In this document: piece after piece, positions 17,299 through 25,882 of the stretch | Layout: each line of letters starts with the position of its first letter | Numbering within the stretch: position 1 is the first letter of the stretch | Source: Pseudomonadota bacterium | Lineage (GTDB): Bacteria > Myxococcota_A > UBA796 > GCA-2862545 | Assembly: GCA_005776945.1 (NCBI GenBank) | Contig: SXOB01000030.1 | Location: 45,794-109,793 of the forward strand | Reading direction: 5' to 3' | DNA length: 64,000 nt | Notes under the pieces: model-generated | The model's input: the letters and a program-made list of their open reading frames with translations, nothing else | Database searches by the model: none | What the model was told of the DNA's origin: nothing | Position numbers and translations under genes: made by a program

Positions 17299-18990
17299 AT
17301 GTGGCTCTTGTTTGCCGCGCTGTCGTGTGACGACCCCCCGGTGGCGACATCGTTGACGAGCGACGAACGCGTCAACAGGGTTTCGATGGCGATTCGCGGT
17401 GTTCGTCCGTCGGCCGATGAGCTTGAGGTGGTCCGGCATGGGGGCGACGCTGCGTTGAGCGCGCTCGTCGACGGATGGCTCGCGTCCGACGCCTTCGGGG
17501 CAACAATTCGGGACCTCCACAACGAGCTGTTCTTGCTTCGCTCGGATCTCGTGCCGATGCTGCCCGAAGAAGGGCCGCTCGTGGGTACTGAAGTCGCGGA
17601 CCGCTACGCCTCGACTACGGAATCGGCCCTTCGGCTGGTCGAGGACATCGTTCTGGGGGGCCGCCCGTACACGGAAATCGTCACGGCCACGGACTTTCGC
17701 GGAGATCGAATTCTTGCGAATGTTTATGGGTTGGAATTCGACGACGATGGCGAGGATCTCCAAGCCATGACTTGGATGGACGGACGCCCCATGGCCGGCG
17801 TTCTGTCCGACAGTGAGATGTGGCGACGGCACGTGTCCAACGGTTCCAATTTCCATCGCGGACGCGCAGCGATGGTGGCGCAGGCGCTTTTGTGTGACGA
17901 CTTCGAGGACCGCGACGTCGTCGTCGAGGGGGGGGTGGACCTGACGAACGAGCTGCTTGTGGCCGAGATGGTGGCCACGCAGCCGTCCTGTGTGGGCTGT
18001 CATCAGACCCTGGATCCACTGGCTGGTTTCTTCTGGGGATTCAAGGAACAGCTGATGGGCCTGGCTGTGACGCAGGCCTACCGGGAAGGCTGCCACTGGC
18101 CAAACGATCTTGAATTACCGCCGCCTGACGGGGGTTTGCCGGAGGATTTCTGCTACCCGTTGAGGTTGTTTGCGCCCGAGCATGAGCTGGGATGGATGGA
18201 CTGGGGACTGCGGGAGCCAGGGTACTATGGAGAATCAGCCTCGGGACTCGACGAACTCGGCAAGCGCATTGCGGAAGACCCCAGATTTTGGGACTGCACT
18301 ACGCGCCGATTCGCATCGTTTTTCAGGCAACAGGACATCGACGAGTTGAACGTCGCCGACGTTGCGCGGTGGCGCAAGGCCTACCTGGACTCTGGCTTCG
18401 ACGCGCGCGAACTCGTCCGGGCGGTTGTCCTCGACGCAGAGTTTGTGGACCCGGGGGATGGCCCTTTGAGCTGGCTCGCGGTGCGTCCCGAGGCCCACGC
18501 GCGCGCCATCGAGCAATTGACGGGGTTTCGCTGGCGCGCCGCACCCGCGGACCAGGGGTGCCTGGAAAATTGCTGGCGGGACGTGGACCTTTTGACGACG
18601 GATCTCTACGGCTTTCGCGCGATGGCAGGGGGCGTCGACAGCACCTACGTCCTGCGCGCCACGAACACGATGACGCCAACGCGTGCGCTCGTTCACATGC
18701 GCGCTGGGTACGAATCAGCCGCCTACGTGGTGAAGGCCGACCTTGCAGCCGCTGTCGGGGAACGGCGGCTGCTTGGGGATTGGGAGACCGCCGCGCCGCC
18801 GACGTTGACGCGCCGAACCATCGCCTCCCTTTACGAGCGGATCTTGGGCGAACGCATCGATCCGGACGGGGCCGAAGCCGATGCAGCCTTCGCGCTCTTC
18901 GACGGTACCCGGGACGTCAGCGGGCCAGAAGCGGGCTGGACGCTGCTCACCGCCACGCTCCTGCGCGACGCGCGCATGGAGTACTACTGA
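17299..18990 (+). CDS. DUF1592/DUF1588/DUF1585-type cytochrome-like lipoprotein
   Basis: A 563-residue protein with a minimal lipoprotein signal (MWLLFAALSC). SCVGCHQTLDPLAGFFWGF combines a CxxCH haem-attachment motif with the DP-GF signature of DUF1588. A second half with RRFASFF and TRALVHMRAGYESAAYVV resembles the DUF1592/DUF1585 region. Such proteins are common in Planctomycetota and Myxococcota and are usually paired with a DUF1501 or DUF1552 protein, as here. They are presumed periplasmic oxidoreductases of unknown substrate. The stop overlaps the next ATG (TGATG), so it is the first gene of a tight three-gene operon. Confidence 0.8.
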   Translation: MWLLFAALSCDDPPVATSLTSDERVNRVSMAIRGVRPSADELEVVRHGGDAALSALVDGWLASDAFGATIRDLHNELFLLRSDLVPMLPEEGPLVGTEVADRYASTTESALRLVEDIVLGGRPYTEIVTATDFRGDRILANVYGLEFDDDGEDLQAMTWMDGRPMAGVLSDSEMWRRHVSNGSNFHRGRAAMVAQALLCDDFEDRDVVVEGGVDLTNELLVAEMVATQPSCVGCHQTLDPLAGFFWGFKEQLMGLAVTQAYREGCHWPNDLELPPPDGGLPEDFCYPLRLFAPEHELGWMDWGLREPGYYGESASGLDELGKRIAEDPRFWDCTTRRFASFFRQQDIDELNVADVARWRKAYLDSGFDARELVRAVVLDAEFVDPGDGPLSWLAVRPEAHARAIEQLTGFRWRAAPADQGCLENCWRDVDLLTTDLYGFRAMAGGVDSTYVLRATNTMTPTRALVHMRAGYESAAYVVKADLAAAVGERRLLGDWETAAPPTLTRRTIASLYERILGERIDPDGAEADAAFALFDGTRDVSGPEAGWTLLTATLLRDARMEYY

Positions 18991-20267
18991 TGAGGCGCCG
19001 AGACTTGTTGCGGGCGGTGCCGCTGTTGGCGGCGTCGCCGGTTTTGAGCGGGGCCGCCACGGGACCGCGGCGACTGATGGTCGTCTTCGCGTCTGGCGGC
19101 TGGGACAGCACCTACTGCTTGGACCCCAAGCTTGGCGTGGTTGGAATCGAGGGCCCTGAGGTGGACTCGGACCCTGGAGACCCGCAGGACGTCGAGGTCG
19201 TCGAGACGTTTGACGGCATTCCGATCGTGACGAATCCGGTACGGCGGCCCGCCGTGGCCACGTTCTTTGGCAATTGGGCGCGATACGTAGCGGTCGTCAA
19301 CGGAATCTGGGTGGGGAACATCGCCCACGCGCCATGCCGTCAGCGCATGTTGACGGGTCGGGCGTCGGGCGTGGTCCCCGACGTCAGCGTGATCGCCGGG
19401 AGCGTGCTTGGGGGTGACGCCACTCCGCTTGGGAGCGTGGATGCCTCGGGCCTTGGCTACGCTGGCGACCTGGCGGCCACGACAGGGCGCGTGGGCCGGC
19501 AGAGCCAATTGGCGCTGTTGTTGGACCCAAGTTCTTCGTTTCCGCCGCCGTTCGGATGGGACGCCAACTACCCGGGATTTCTTCCGACTTTCGATGACGA
19601 GGCAGCGGCCACGGCCTTCCTGAGGCGGCGAGCTGAAGTTGCCGAAGGGCTGAGGGGTGGCGGCCACGCCATGGCGCGAATGGCCGACTATGGTGAGAGC
19701 CTCAACCGACTTGAGCGGCTCGTGCCAATGGCCGCCGAGATCGTGCGCGAGCTGAGTTTGGGCGCTGACCCTAGCTTCGCGACGACAGCCGGCCTGGCCA
19801 TGACGCTGTTCGAGTTGGATGTCGCGCGTTCCGTGCTGCTCGACTCGAATTTGCCGTGGGACACTCATGCGTCCAACGTCCTCCAACATGGCTACTACGA
19901 CAGCCTGTTTGGCGGGCTCAACGAATTGATGGCGAGTCTCGATGAGCGCAACCTGCTGGAAACGACGACTGTGGTCGTGATGTCCGAAATGAACCGGACC
20001 CTCCGGCGCAACCGGTCTCTCGGCAAAGACCATTGGCCGTGGGCGAGCGCATTGATCCTCGACAAGCGCCTCAACGGCGGCCGGGTGCTCGGGTCGACCA
20101 ACGATCTCATGGAGGGGAATGCCATCGATCTAGCGTCTGGCGTCGAAGACGTGCTCGGCATTCCGCTCGGCTACGACAATTTCGCGGCTGGTCTGCTCGA
20201 TTTTCTCGGGGTCGATCCTGAGCCTTGGCTCGAGGGCGTGCCGGTCTGGCGCGGGCTGTCGTCGTGA
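18990..20267 (+). CDS. DUF1501-family secreted protein with Tat-like signal
   Basis: A 425-residue protein starting at ATG 18990, overlapping the previous stop by one base. MRRRDLLRAVPLLAASPVLSG is a twin-arginine-like signal. The body follows the DUF1501 (alkaline-phosphatase superfamily-like) pattern: LMVVFASGGWDS near the start, WDTHASNV in the middle, VVVMSEMNRTLRRN, and a late KDHWPWASALIL. DUF1501 proteins are encoded beside DUF1588-type cytochromes and are thought to be folded and exported with them. The activity is unknown. The tail overlaps the next gene through GTGA. Confidence 0.85.
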   Translation: MRRRDLLRAVPLLAASPVLSGAATGPRRLMVVFASGGWDSTYCLDPKLGVVGIEGPEVDSDPGDPQDVEVVETFDGIPIVTNPVRRPAVATFFGNWARYVAVVNGIWVGNIAHAPCRQRMLTGRASGVVPDVSVIAGSVLGGDATPLGSVDASGLGYAGDLAATTGRVGRQSQLALLLDPSSSFPPPFGWDANYPGFLPTFDDEAAATAFLRRRAEVAEGLRGGGHAMARMADYGESLNRLERLVPMAAEIVRELSLGADPSFATTAGLAMTLFELDVARSVLLDSNLPWDTHASNVLQHGYYDSLFGGLNELMASLDERNLLETTTVVVMSEMNRTLRRNRSLGKDHWPWASALILDKRLNGGRVLGSTNDLMEGNAIDLASGVEDVLGIPLGYDNFAAGLLDFLGVDPEPWLEGVPVWRGLSS

Positions 20268-21898
20268 TCTTGGCTTGGCTTGCGTGTGCCGAGGAAGCTC
20301 CTGCTCCGACCGATGACACCTGTGCCGACGTGGGGACCTGGGAGCTGGACCATCAGGGTTTTTTTCGGACCTGGTGCACGGGTTGTCATGCCGCAACGGT
20401 GCCGGTGGAACTCCGGCAAGGGGCCCCGTTGGGGGTCGATTTCGACACGCTGGAGGGCGTCCGGTCTTGGCGGGACCCCGTGGCTGCCTTGGCGGAGATG
20501 GACGCCCCCACGATGCCTCCGGCGGGCGGGCCCGACGCGGACCAGTGGGATCGCCTCGCCGCTTGGTTGGACTGTGGTCTGCCGGGCGAGGACCTGGTCG
20601 CGGTCGACCCATGTGATCAGGCCGTCGACGTGGCGGGGGGCGTCACGTGGTCGACGGTGGACGACGCTGCGGCGTGTGGGGCGGGCTGTCGGGTGGAGGG
20701 CGACCTGACGCTTGGCGAGGCCGTCGGCTCTGTGAACCTGTGCGCCGTCACGGGCGATCTGACGGTGGAGAATGGTGGCGCCGCCCCTTTGCTTGGGGAG
20801 GTGGGGGGAACGTTGGCGCTGTCCGGCGGCGATCTCGCTTGGTTGGCTCCTGAACTGACGTCTGCGGGCGCGGTGGTTGTCCTGGGCGGCGGTGAGGTCG
20901 ATCTGAGCGGGCTCGCTACGGTGGCCGGTTCGGTCGAGGTCGGGCCAGCACCTGACTTGCACACGGTGCGCCTGGATCGTCTGGCGACCGTTGGCGGCGA
21001 CCTCGCCATCGTTGCGACGGGGCTGACGGCGTTGGAGCACCTTCCGTCGCTGGTGGCGATCGGCGGGAATTTGCGGGTGGCCGACAATGAGGCCCTCGCG
21101 GTCATCGCGTCCGTCGGCGAACTCGAGCACGCGGGCGGCGACGTCGTGTTGGAGGGCAACGACGCCTTGGAAACGATGTCAGCGTTTCTGCGCCTCACGT
21201 CGGTCGAGGGCGACCTCGTGATCTCTGGCAGCCCCAGTCTGACGTCGATCGTCGGACTTGGTGACGTTCAGACGGTGGGCGGCGATTTGTTGCTGTCCGG
21301 GCTCAACTCGTTGACCGCCATGGACGCGCTGCAGGACCTCACGTCCGTCGGGGGCGAGTTTGCGATCGTGGGACTCGTCGCCCTGAGTTCGGCGCACACG
21401 TTCGAAGACCTGGTTTCCGTCGGCGACTTGAAGGTGGAAGGTGCGTTGGAGATGCCTCTCCTCGTCGGGTTTGACGCTTTGACCACCGCAGGGTCGATTC
21501 GTTTTCTCGGCCTGACGAAAGTCCAGCAGATTTCCGGTTTCTCCGAACTGACCTACGTCCAAGGGGATGTGGAACTGAGGGACCTTCGCCGGTTGGACGG
21601 CCTGGAGGAAGCGTTTCCCGTACTGACAGACGTCGGCGGGGCGCTGACGATGGAGGCGCTCGACGAAGCGGTCGATCTGGCCGTCTGGTCCAGCCTGACG
21701 TCGGTGGGCGGGACACTCACGGTTCGCGAGAATGAGACCCTGGCCGACGTGACTGCCCTTTGGGATCTGAGTCACGTCGGAGGGGACGTGATTGTGGAAG
21801 GAAACCCGGCCCTGGCCAGTGCGGACGTGGACGCGTGGTGCTCCGCGCTGACGTCCGTCGTCGTCGGCGAATGGCTCGCCAGCGAAAACGGAACCTAG
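20264..21898 (+). CDS. CxxCH lipoprotein with receptor-L-like repeat domain
   Basis: A 544-residue predicted lipoprotein starting at GTG 20264, whose last two bases begin the previous stop (GTGA). The short signal MILAWLAC supports this start. Residues 30-110 carry one haem motif, CTGCHAATVP, with MPPAGGP typical of small c-type cytochrome domains. Residues about 140-540 are a long series of 22-25-residue units (LTSVGGDLxIxGLxxLxxxxxL) resembling receptor L-domain or leucine-rich beta-helix repeats. This places a possible electron-transfer head on a large binding scaffold. It completes the operon with the DUF1588 and DUF1501 genes. Confidence 0.78.
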   Translation: MILAWLACAEEAPAPTDDTCADVGTWELDHQGFFRTWCTGCHAATVPVELRQGAPLGVDFDTLEGVRSWRDPVAALAEMDAPTMPPAGGPDADQWDRLAAWLDCGLPGEDLVAVDPCDQAVDVAGGVTWSTVDDAAACGAGCRVEGDLTLGEAVGSVNLCAVTGDLTVENGGAAPLLGEVGGTLALSGGDLAWLAPELTSAGAVVVLGGGEVDLSGLATVAGSVEVGPAPDLHTVRLDRLATVGGDLAIVATGLTALEHLPSLVAIGGNLRVADNEALAVIASVGELEHAGGDVVLEGNDALETMSAFLRLTSVEGDLVISGSPSLTSIVGLGDVQTVGGDLLLSGLNSLTAMDALQDLTSVGGEFAIVGLVALSSAHTFEDLVSVGDLKVEGALEMPLLVGFDALTTAGSIRFLGLTKVQQISGFSELTYVQGDVELRDLRRLDGLEEAFPVLTDVGGALTMEALDEAVDLAVWSSLTSVGGTLTVRENETLADVTALWDLSHVGGDVIVEGNPALASADVDAWCSALTSVVVGEWLASENGT

Positions 21899-21919
21899 CA
21901 GGTTGTCCTTTCGGGGCGG

Positions 21920-24900
21920 CTAGCCTTTCTGGCGGTCCATGATCGCGCGGCTGACCTTGGCGGCCCGCTCCATGCCAACGAGGCCCGCGCCAAGGTCCTG
22001 GAACAAAGCGTCGGCCTCTCGGCGGCGACGCCAGCCGTCGACGATCTCCGTGAAAGGTCGCCAGAGGGACGTTCCGCTGGAGGTCGTTTGGTTTCCGGCC
22101 AAGGCTTGGGCCTTCGCGCCGGCCTCCGTCTCCAGCTGGTCGGCCAGCTGACGGGCCTCAGCTTCGAGGCCCCAAGTCGCAAAGCGGCCGGTCGAGTACA
22201 GCTCGCGGACGCGGTCGGCGGCAATGCGAGCGTCGGCGGCCCCGTATTCGTCATACGACCCCAGTTGGCGCAGAAGCGCGGCCGCGCGCTCGCCTTCGGC
22301 TGTCTGCAGGCTGCGGCACCAACTCTGGACCCGGTCCACGCTGAGGCACCGCATCACGAATCCGAAGCCCGTGCCTTTGATGTTGGCCGCACCCATGATG
22401 CGGACGGGAATGTAGGGGGGCGCGATGTGGGCGACGTGGTCGAGGACGGCGTCGCCGTTCAGCGTGCTGTCCATCAGCGGATGGAGCCGGCCGTCGAGGA
22501 TTGCGATGGCGCGCTGGCTCACGGCCTCGACGTCCCAATCGGCCCGGACCTGCAGGTGGTGCAGCCAAGCCACTTCGCGAACCCAGCGGTGCGCGACGTC
22601 GGCCCGGCTGGGGTTGTGGGCAAGGGGCGACAGGTGACCAAGAGGGTCTGCAGTGCCATAAGCCTCGCGGAGCGCCTGTTCGCGGGCCATCTCATCGAGG
22701 GCGCCTGAGCGGGTGAGGAGGTTGCGCGCCGCTTCCTCGTCCATCGGATGTCGGCGCAACCGGTCTGCGATGTAGCGAACCAATGCAGGGCGTCCACGAG
22801 CCGCTTCGTCGTCGAGGCGCTTGCGAAGCGCATTGCGAAGACTGCGTCTCGCAGCGTCCGTGAAGGGGCCTACATTGGTGCCGATGACGGCGACGGCATC
22901 CGACGACACGTCGAGGGCGACGATTTGAGCGAAGACCTCTTGGCGTGCTGGCCGGTCCGCGCGGTTGTTGACGAGCGTCAGGCTCCAATCCAAGAGACCC
23001 GACCCGGGCTCGACGCGGTCAAAGGCCATACGGCGCCAGTTCGAGAGGAAGCCCGCGCGTTCGTTGGCCGAGCAGCCGTTGATGAACGACACCTGCCGAC
23101 CCGCGTAGGGGAAGGGTCCCCAGGTCTTGAGTACGCCGAGGTCCGGCACGACGTGGTCGGCGGCGGCCTTGAGGGCGACGTCCGTCGGGACGCCGAGGCG
23201 GTCGGCAAGGGCGAGAACCATCGCGATGTTGCGCGGGTGTTCAGCGTAAGGGAACCGGGCGAGGAGGTCGCGGGGCAGCAGTCGCCAGGTCTCTTGGGCG
23301 ACGGACAGGAGGGGCGCTCCCGCTTCGCGCGCGCGGGCCTCGAGGAACGGCAACATGTGCTGTTCCGTCGTCAACACTTCCGACGATGGGCCGATCATGT
23401 GGCCGATCGACCTGGCCACGTCGACGCCGGTGGGCCCCTGGATGTCCTCGTGGTCGGGGTACGTGTTCGTCAGGGTCGTGAAGTCGTCGCGCATCCAGTC
23501 TTGCTGAAGGATGTCGACGTACTCGGTGCGGAGACCCATGCATTCCCAAAGGAAGACCTGTGGCGAAAATGCGCCGGCCGTGGCCATCACCTGCTTTTGC
23601 TCGACGATGGTCGCTTTGTCGTAAGGCCGGTACAGCGGGATCTCTGTGGGGGTGCGCCCGGGAATCGAGGTGACGATCATGGCTTCGCAGCCCGTCGTCT
23701 TGGCGACGACTGAGTAGCCAAGGCCATGGAAGAAAGCGGCTTTCAGGCGTTCCGAGCCAGACTTGCCGCGCGAACCCCAACCGCCGATGACGAGCGGCAG
23801 CTTTCGGCGACTGGCGCGCACTTCGCGCTGCTCGAGGACCTTCGAGCCTGCCCAGGCCAGGGAGGCGACGCCGACGAAGAAGCCGAGCTGTCCGATCGTG
23901 TTTCCGTCCATCACGAAGACTTCGCTGGCGAATCGTGCGGGGGAGAAGAGAGGGAGCGCCGCGAAGGCCTCGACGGGGCGCCGTACGACCTCGAATCCCA
24001 TCCGATGCAGCGCGCGGTCGTAGTCCTCGATGGCCTTGAGGCCGGGGTGGGCGAGGAGGCGGTCTCGCAGCTCGGCCGTTTCGGCGTAGCTTGCGTGGGC
24101 GCGGACCCAGGCAAGCGGGCGGGGCAGCGTGGAGCGGATGAACCAAGCGTGGCGCGGCGTGCGAACGCGGAGGGCGCCGTGGGCCGCTGCGGCGACGAGG
24201 TGGCTCGGCAGCGGCAACTCCGCGCCCCAGGCCACCTGGGTGGGGCTTCCGACGCGGCGTCCCGGCACGGACGTCGGCGTGACCTCGGAAAGGCCATGAC
24301 TCAGGGCGACGAGGTGACCCGCCGGGATGCGGTCGACGACGTGGGTGTGCCCTTGGCGCTTGTCGGGGCGAGGGTGCATGGTCTCCCACGCGACGCGCCA
24401 TGGGCTGAATGACTCCTCCGTGCCCTGATGCATCACGTAGTCGCCGAGCGAGCCGCGCTCGGCCGACAGGTCGAAGCCGTGGGCGGCGACGAGGGCCATG
24501 GCGTCGAGCAGTTGGCGCTCGTCGAGGTCGGCAGTGGGGCCTGTACGGAAGGCACGCGTAGCACCTTCAGGTGACCGGGCCGCCCAGTCGCGGATTTCCT
24601 CCCAAGCTGCGCGCGTCGTGTCGTCTTCTTGGACCTGGAGCCAGAGGAGCGTCCACGCAGCGTGGTCGGCGAGGTCCGCTTGGATTCGGACCTGCCGCCA
24701 GTAGTCCAGCGAGTCACCGCAGGCGGCGAGGCACTGGCGTGCGGATTCGGTGGAAACGAGGTCGGCACGGCATCTGCGGACGAACGCCTCGAGCACGGTC
24801 TCGACGACCCAGGGGCTCGGTCGATGCTCTTGGTGGAGCCGGCCGTCGATTTCGCCCGTCAGACAGGTGTACAGCAGCGGGATCCAGTGCGCCGGGGCGT

Positions 24901-25882
24901 CGACCGACTCGGGCAGAGCGGCGATGACGGCGGCCGCTTGTACGCGCTCCGACGGGTCGCGCCAGGGACCGGCAATTGCCTGGGCGAGCGCGGTCGTTTC
25001 GCTCATGTCGGGAGATCGGGCCAGTGCGCGGACGACTTCGATGCGAACGTGTTCGCTCGGGTCGCTACGCGTCGCGACGGCCCGGCGGAGCACCGCCCAG
25101 GAGGCGTGGTCTGCGGCGATTCGTGCGGCGCGCGCCCGAAGAAAGGCAGCGTCGGCCGACATCAGGTCGAGCTGGGCCTTGCGCGGCGACAGGATGCCAT
25201 CGAGCAGGACGTCGACGTCGTCGGGTTGGTCGAGCAGCGGAAGGTAGGCCTCGAGCGCCTCGGAGCGGACCCAAACGTCCTCGCTTTCGGCCCAAACGAG
25301 GTTGAGCAGGGCCTGGCGGCCTCCAGGGGCGCCCTCCGTCGGGCGCACGACCAGTTCGCCGAGAAGCCGCACAGAGGCCACTCGGACCGTGAACGCGCGG
25401 TCGGCGCGGGACAGGATGCGTTGGGTAGCATCGATGCCGTCGATGAGGTCGAGGTCTCCAAGCGCGTCCACGGGCTCGTTGACCGCGGCGATGGCGAGGA
25501 ATTCGACCCGTTGGGTCGCCAATTGTAGCTCGCGGGCCCAGCGGTCGAGCAAGGCGCTTGCGTCGAGATTGCGGTCGTGAGCGGCGTTCCAAGCCGCCCG
25601 ATCCCCGCTCGGGATCGTCGCGGCAATCAACTCTTCGACGGCGGCCCGCTCGGCCCCTCCGGCCCGGCCGGCGTCGAGGTTGGCCACACGTTCGTCGTGG
25701 TTGGACTCGATCTCGATCAGGCGACGGACACACGTCGCGTAGGTGCGAACGAGTGTGACGGCGGGCTGCTCGGCGTCGCGATCTTGGGCTTCGAGCTCCG
25801 CCGCGAGGCCGGCGACGACGTCGCGACCGGCGCGTCGCGCCAGTTCGGGCAGGGCGTTGGAGAGGCGCTGGGCCCAGTTCAT
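21920..25882 (-). CDS. pgsB: HEAT-repeat/CapB (PgsB)-like amide ligase fusion
   Basis: A 1320-residue protein; the start ATG 25882 overlaps the previous stop (ATGA). Residues 1 to about 500 are helical repeats of HEAT type. A membrane segment lies near 662-680 (GQLGFFVGVASLAWAGS). From about 695 the sequence is a Mur-ligase-like CapB/PgsB domain: P-loop GGWGSRGKSGSERL (700-713), VAKTTG (726-731), FLWECMGL (777-784), TNTYPDHEDIQGPTG (805-819), SFINGCSANE and LVNNRADRPAR (970-980). In poly-gamma-glutamate synthesis this enzyme activates glutamate with ATP and extends the polymer at the membrane. Normal CapB is about 400 residues, so about 900 are extra. The symbol is family-level. It is the last gene of an eight-gene operon. 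Confidence 0.88.
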   Translation of the reverse strand: MNWAQRLSNALPELARRAGRDVVAGLAAELEAQDRDAEQPAVTLVRTYATCVRRLIEIESNHDERVANLDAGRAGGAERAAVEELIAATIPSGDRAAWNAAHDRNLDASALLDRWARELQLATQRVEFLAIAAVNEPVDALGDLDLIDGIDATQRILSRADRAFTVRVASVRLLGELVVRPTEGAPGGRQALLNLVWAESEDVWVRSEALEAYLPLLDQPDDVDVLLDGILSPRKAQLDLMSADAAFLRARAARIAADHASWAVLRRAVATRSDPSEHVRIEVVRALARSPDMSETTALAQAIAGPWRDPSERVQAAAVIAALPESVDAPAHWIPLLYTCLTGEIDGRLHQEHRPSPWVVETVLEAFVRRCRADLVSTESARQCLAACGDSLDYWRQVRIQADLADHAAWTLLWLQVQEDDTTRAAWEEIRDWAARSPEGATRAFRTGPTADLDERQLLDAMALVAAHGFDLSAERGSLGDYVMHQGTEESFSPWRVAWETMHPRPDKRQGHTHVVDRIPAGHLVALSHGLSEVTPTSVPGRRVGSPTQVAWGAELPLPSHLVAAAAHGALRVRTPRHAWFIRSTLPRPLAWVRAHASYAETAELRDRLLAHPGLKAIEDYDRALHRMGFEVVRRPVEAFAALPLFSPARFASEVFVMDGNTIGQLGFFVGVASLAWAGSKVLEQREVRASRRKLPLVIGGWGSRGKSGSERLKAAFFHGLGYSVVAKTTGCEAMIVTSIPGRTPTEIPLYRPYDKATIVEQKQVMATAGAFSPQVFLWECMGLRTEYVDILQQDWMRDDFTTLTNTYPDHEDIQGPTGVDVARSIGHMIGPSSEVLTTEQHMLPFLEARAREAGAPLLSVAQETWRLLPRDLLARFPYAEHPRNIAMVLALADRLGVPTDVALKAAADHVVPDLGVLKTWGPFPYAGRQVSFINGCSANERAGFLSNWRRMAFDRVEPGSGLLDWSLTLVNNRADRPARQEVFAQIVALDVSSDAVAVIGTNVGPFTDAARRSLRNALRKRLDDEAARGRPALVRYIADRLRRHPMDEEAARNLLTRSGALDEMAREQALREAYGTADPLGHLSPLAHNPSRADVAHRWVREVAWLHHLQVRADWDVEAVSQRAIAILDGRLHPLMDSTLNGDAVLDHVAHIAPPYIPVRIMGAANIKGTGFGFVMRCLSVDRVQSWCRSLQTAEGERAAALLRQLGSYDEYGAADARIAADRVRELYSTGRFATWGLEAEARQLADQLETEAGAKAQALAGNQTTSSGTSLWRPFTEIVDGWRRRREADALFQDLGAGLVGMERAAKVSRAIMDRQKG

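Noticed and set aside
18192..18989. Upstream in-frame extension of the DUF1501 protein
   Set aside because: The extension overlaps the whole end of the DUF1588 gene and is Arg-rich; ATG 18990 gives a twin-arginine-like signal.
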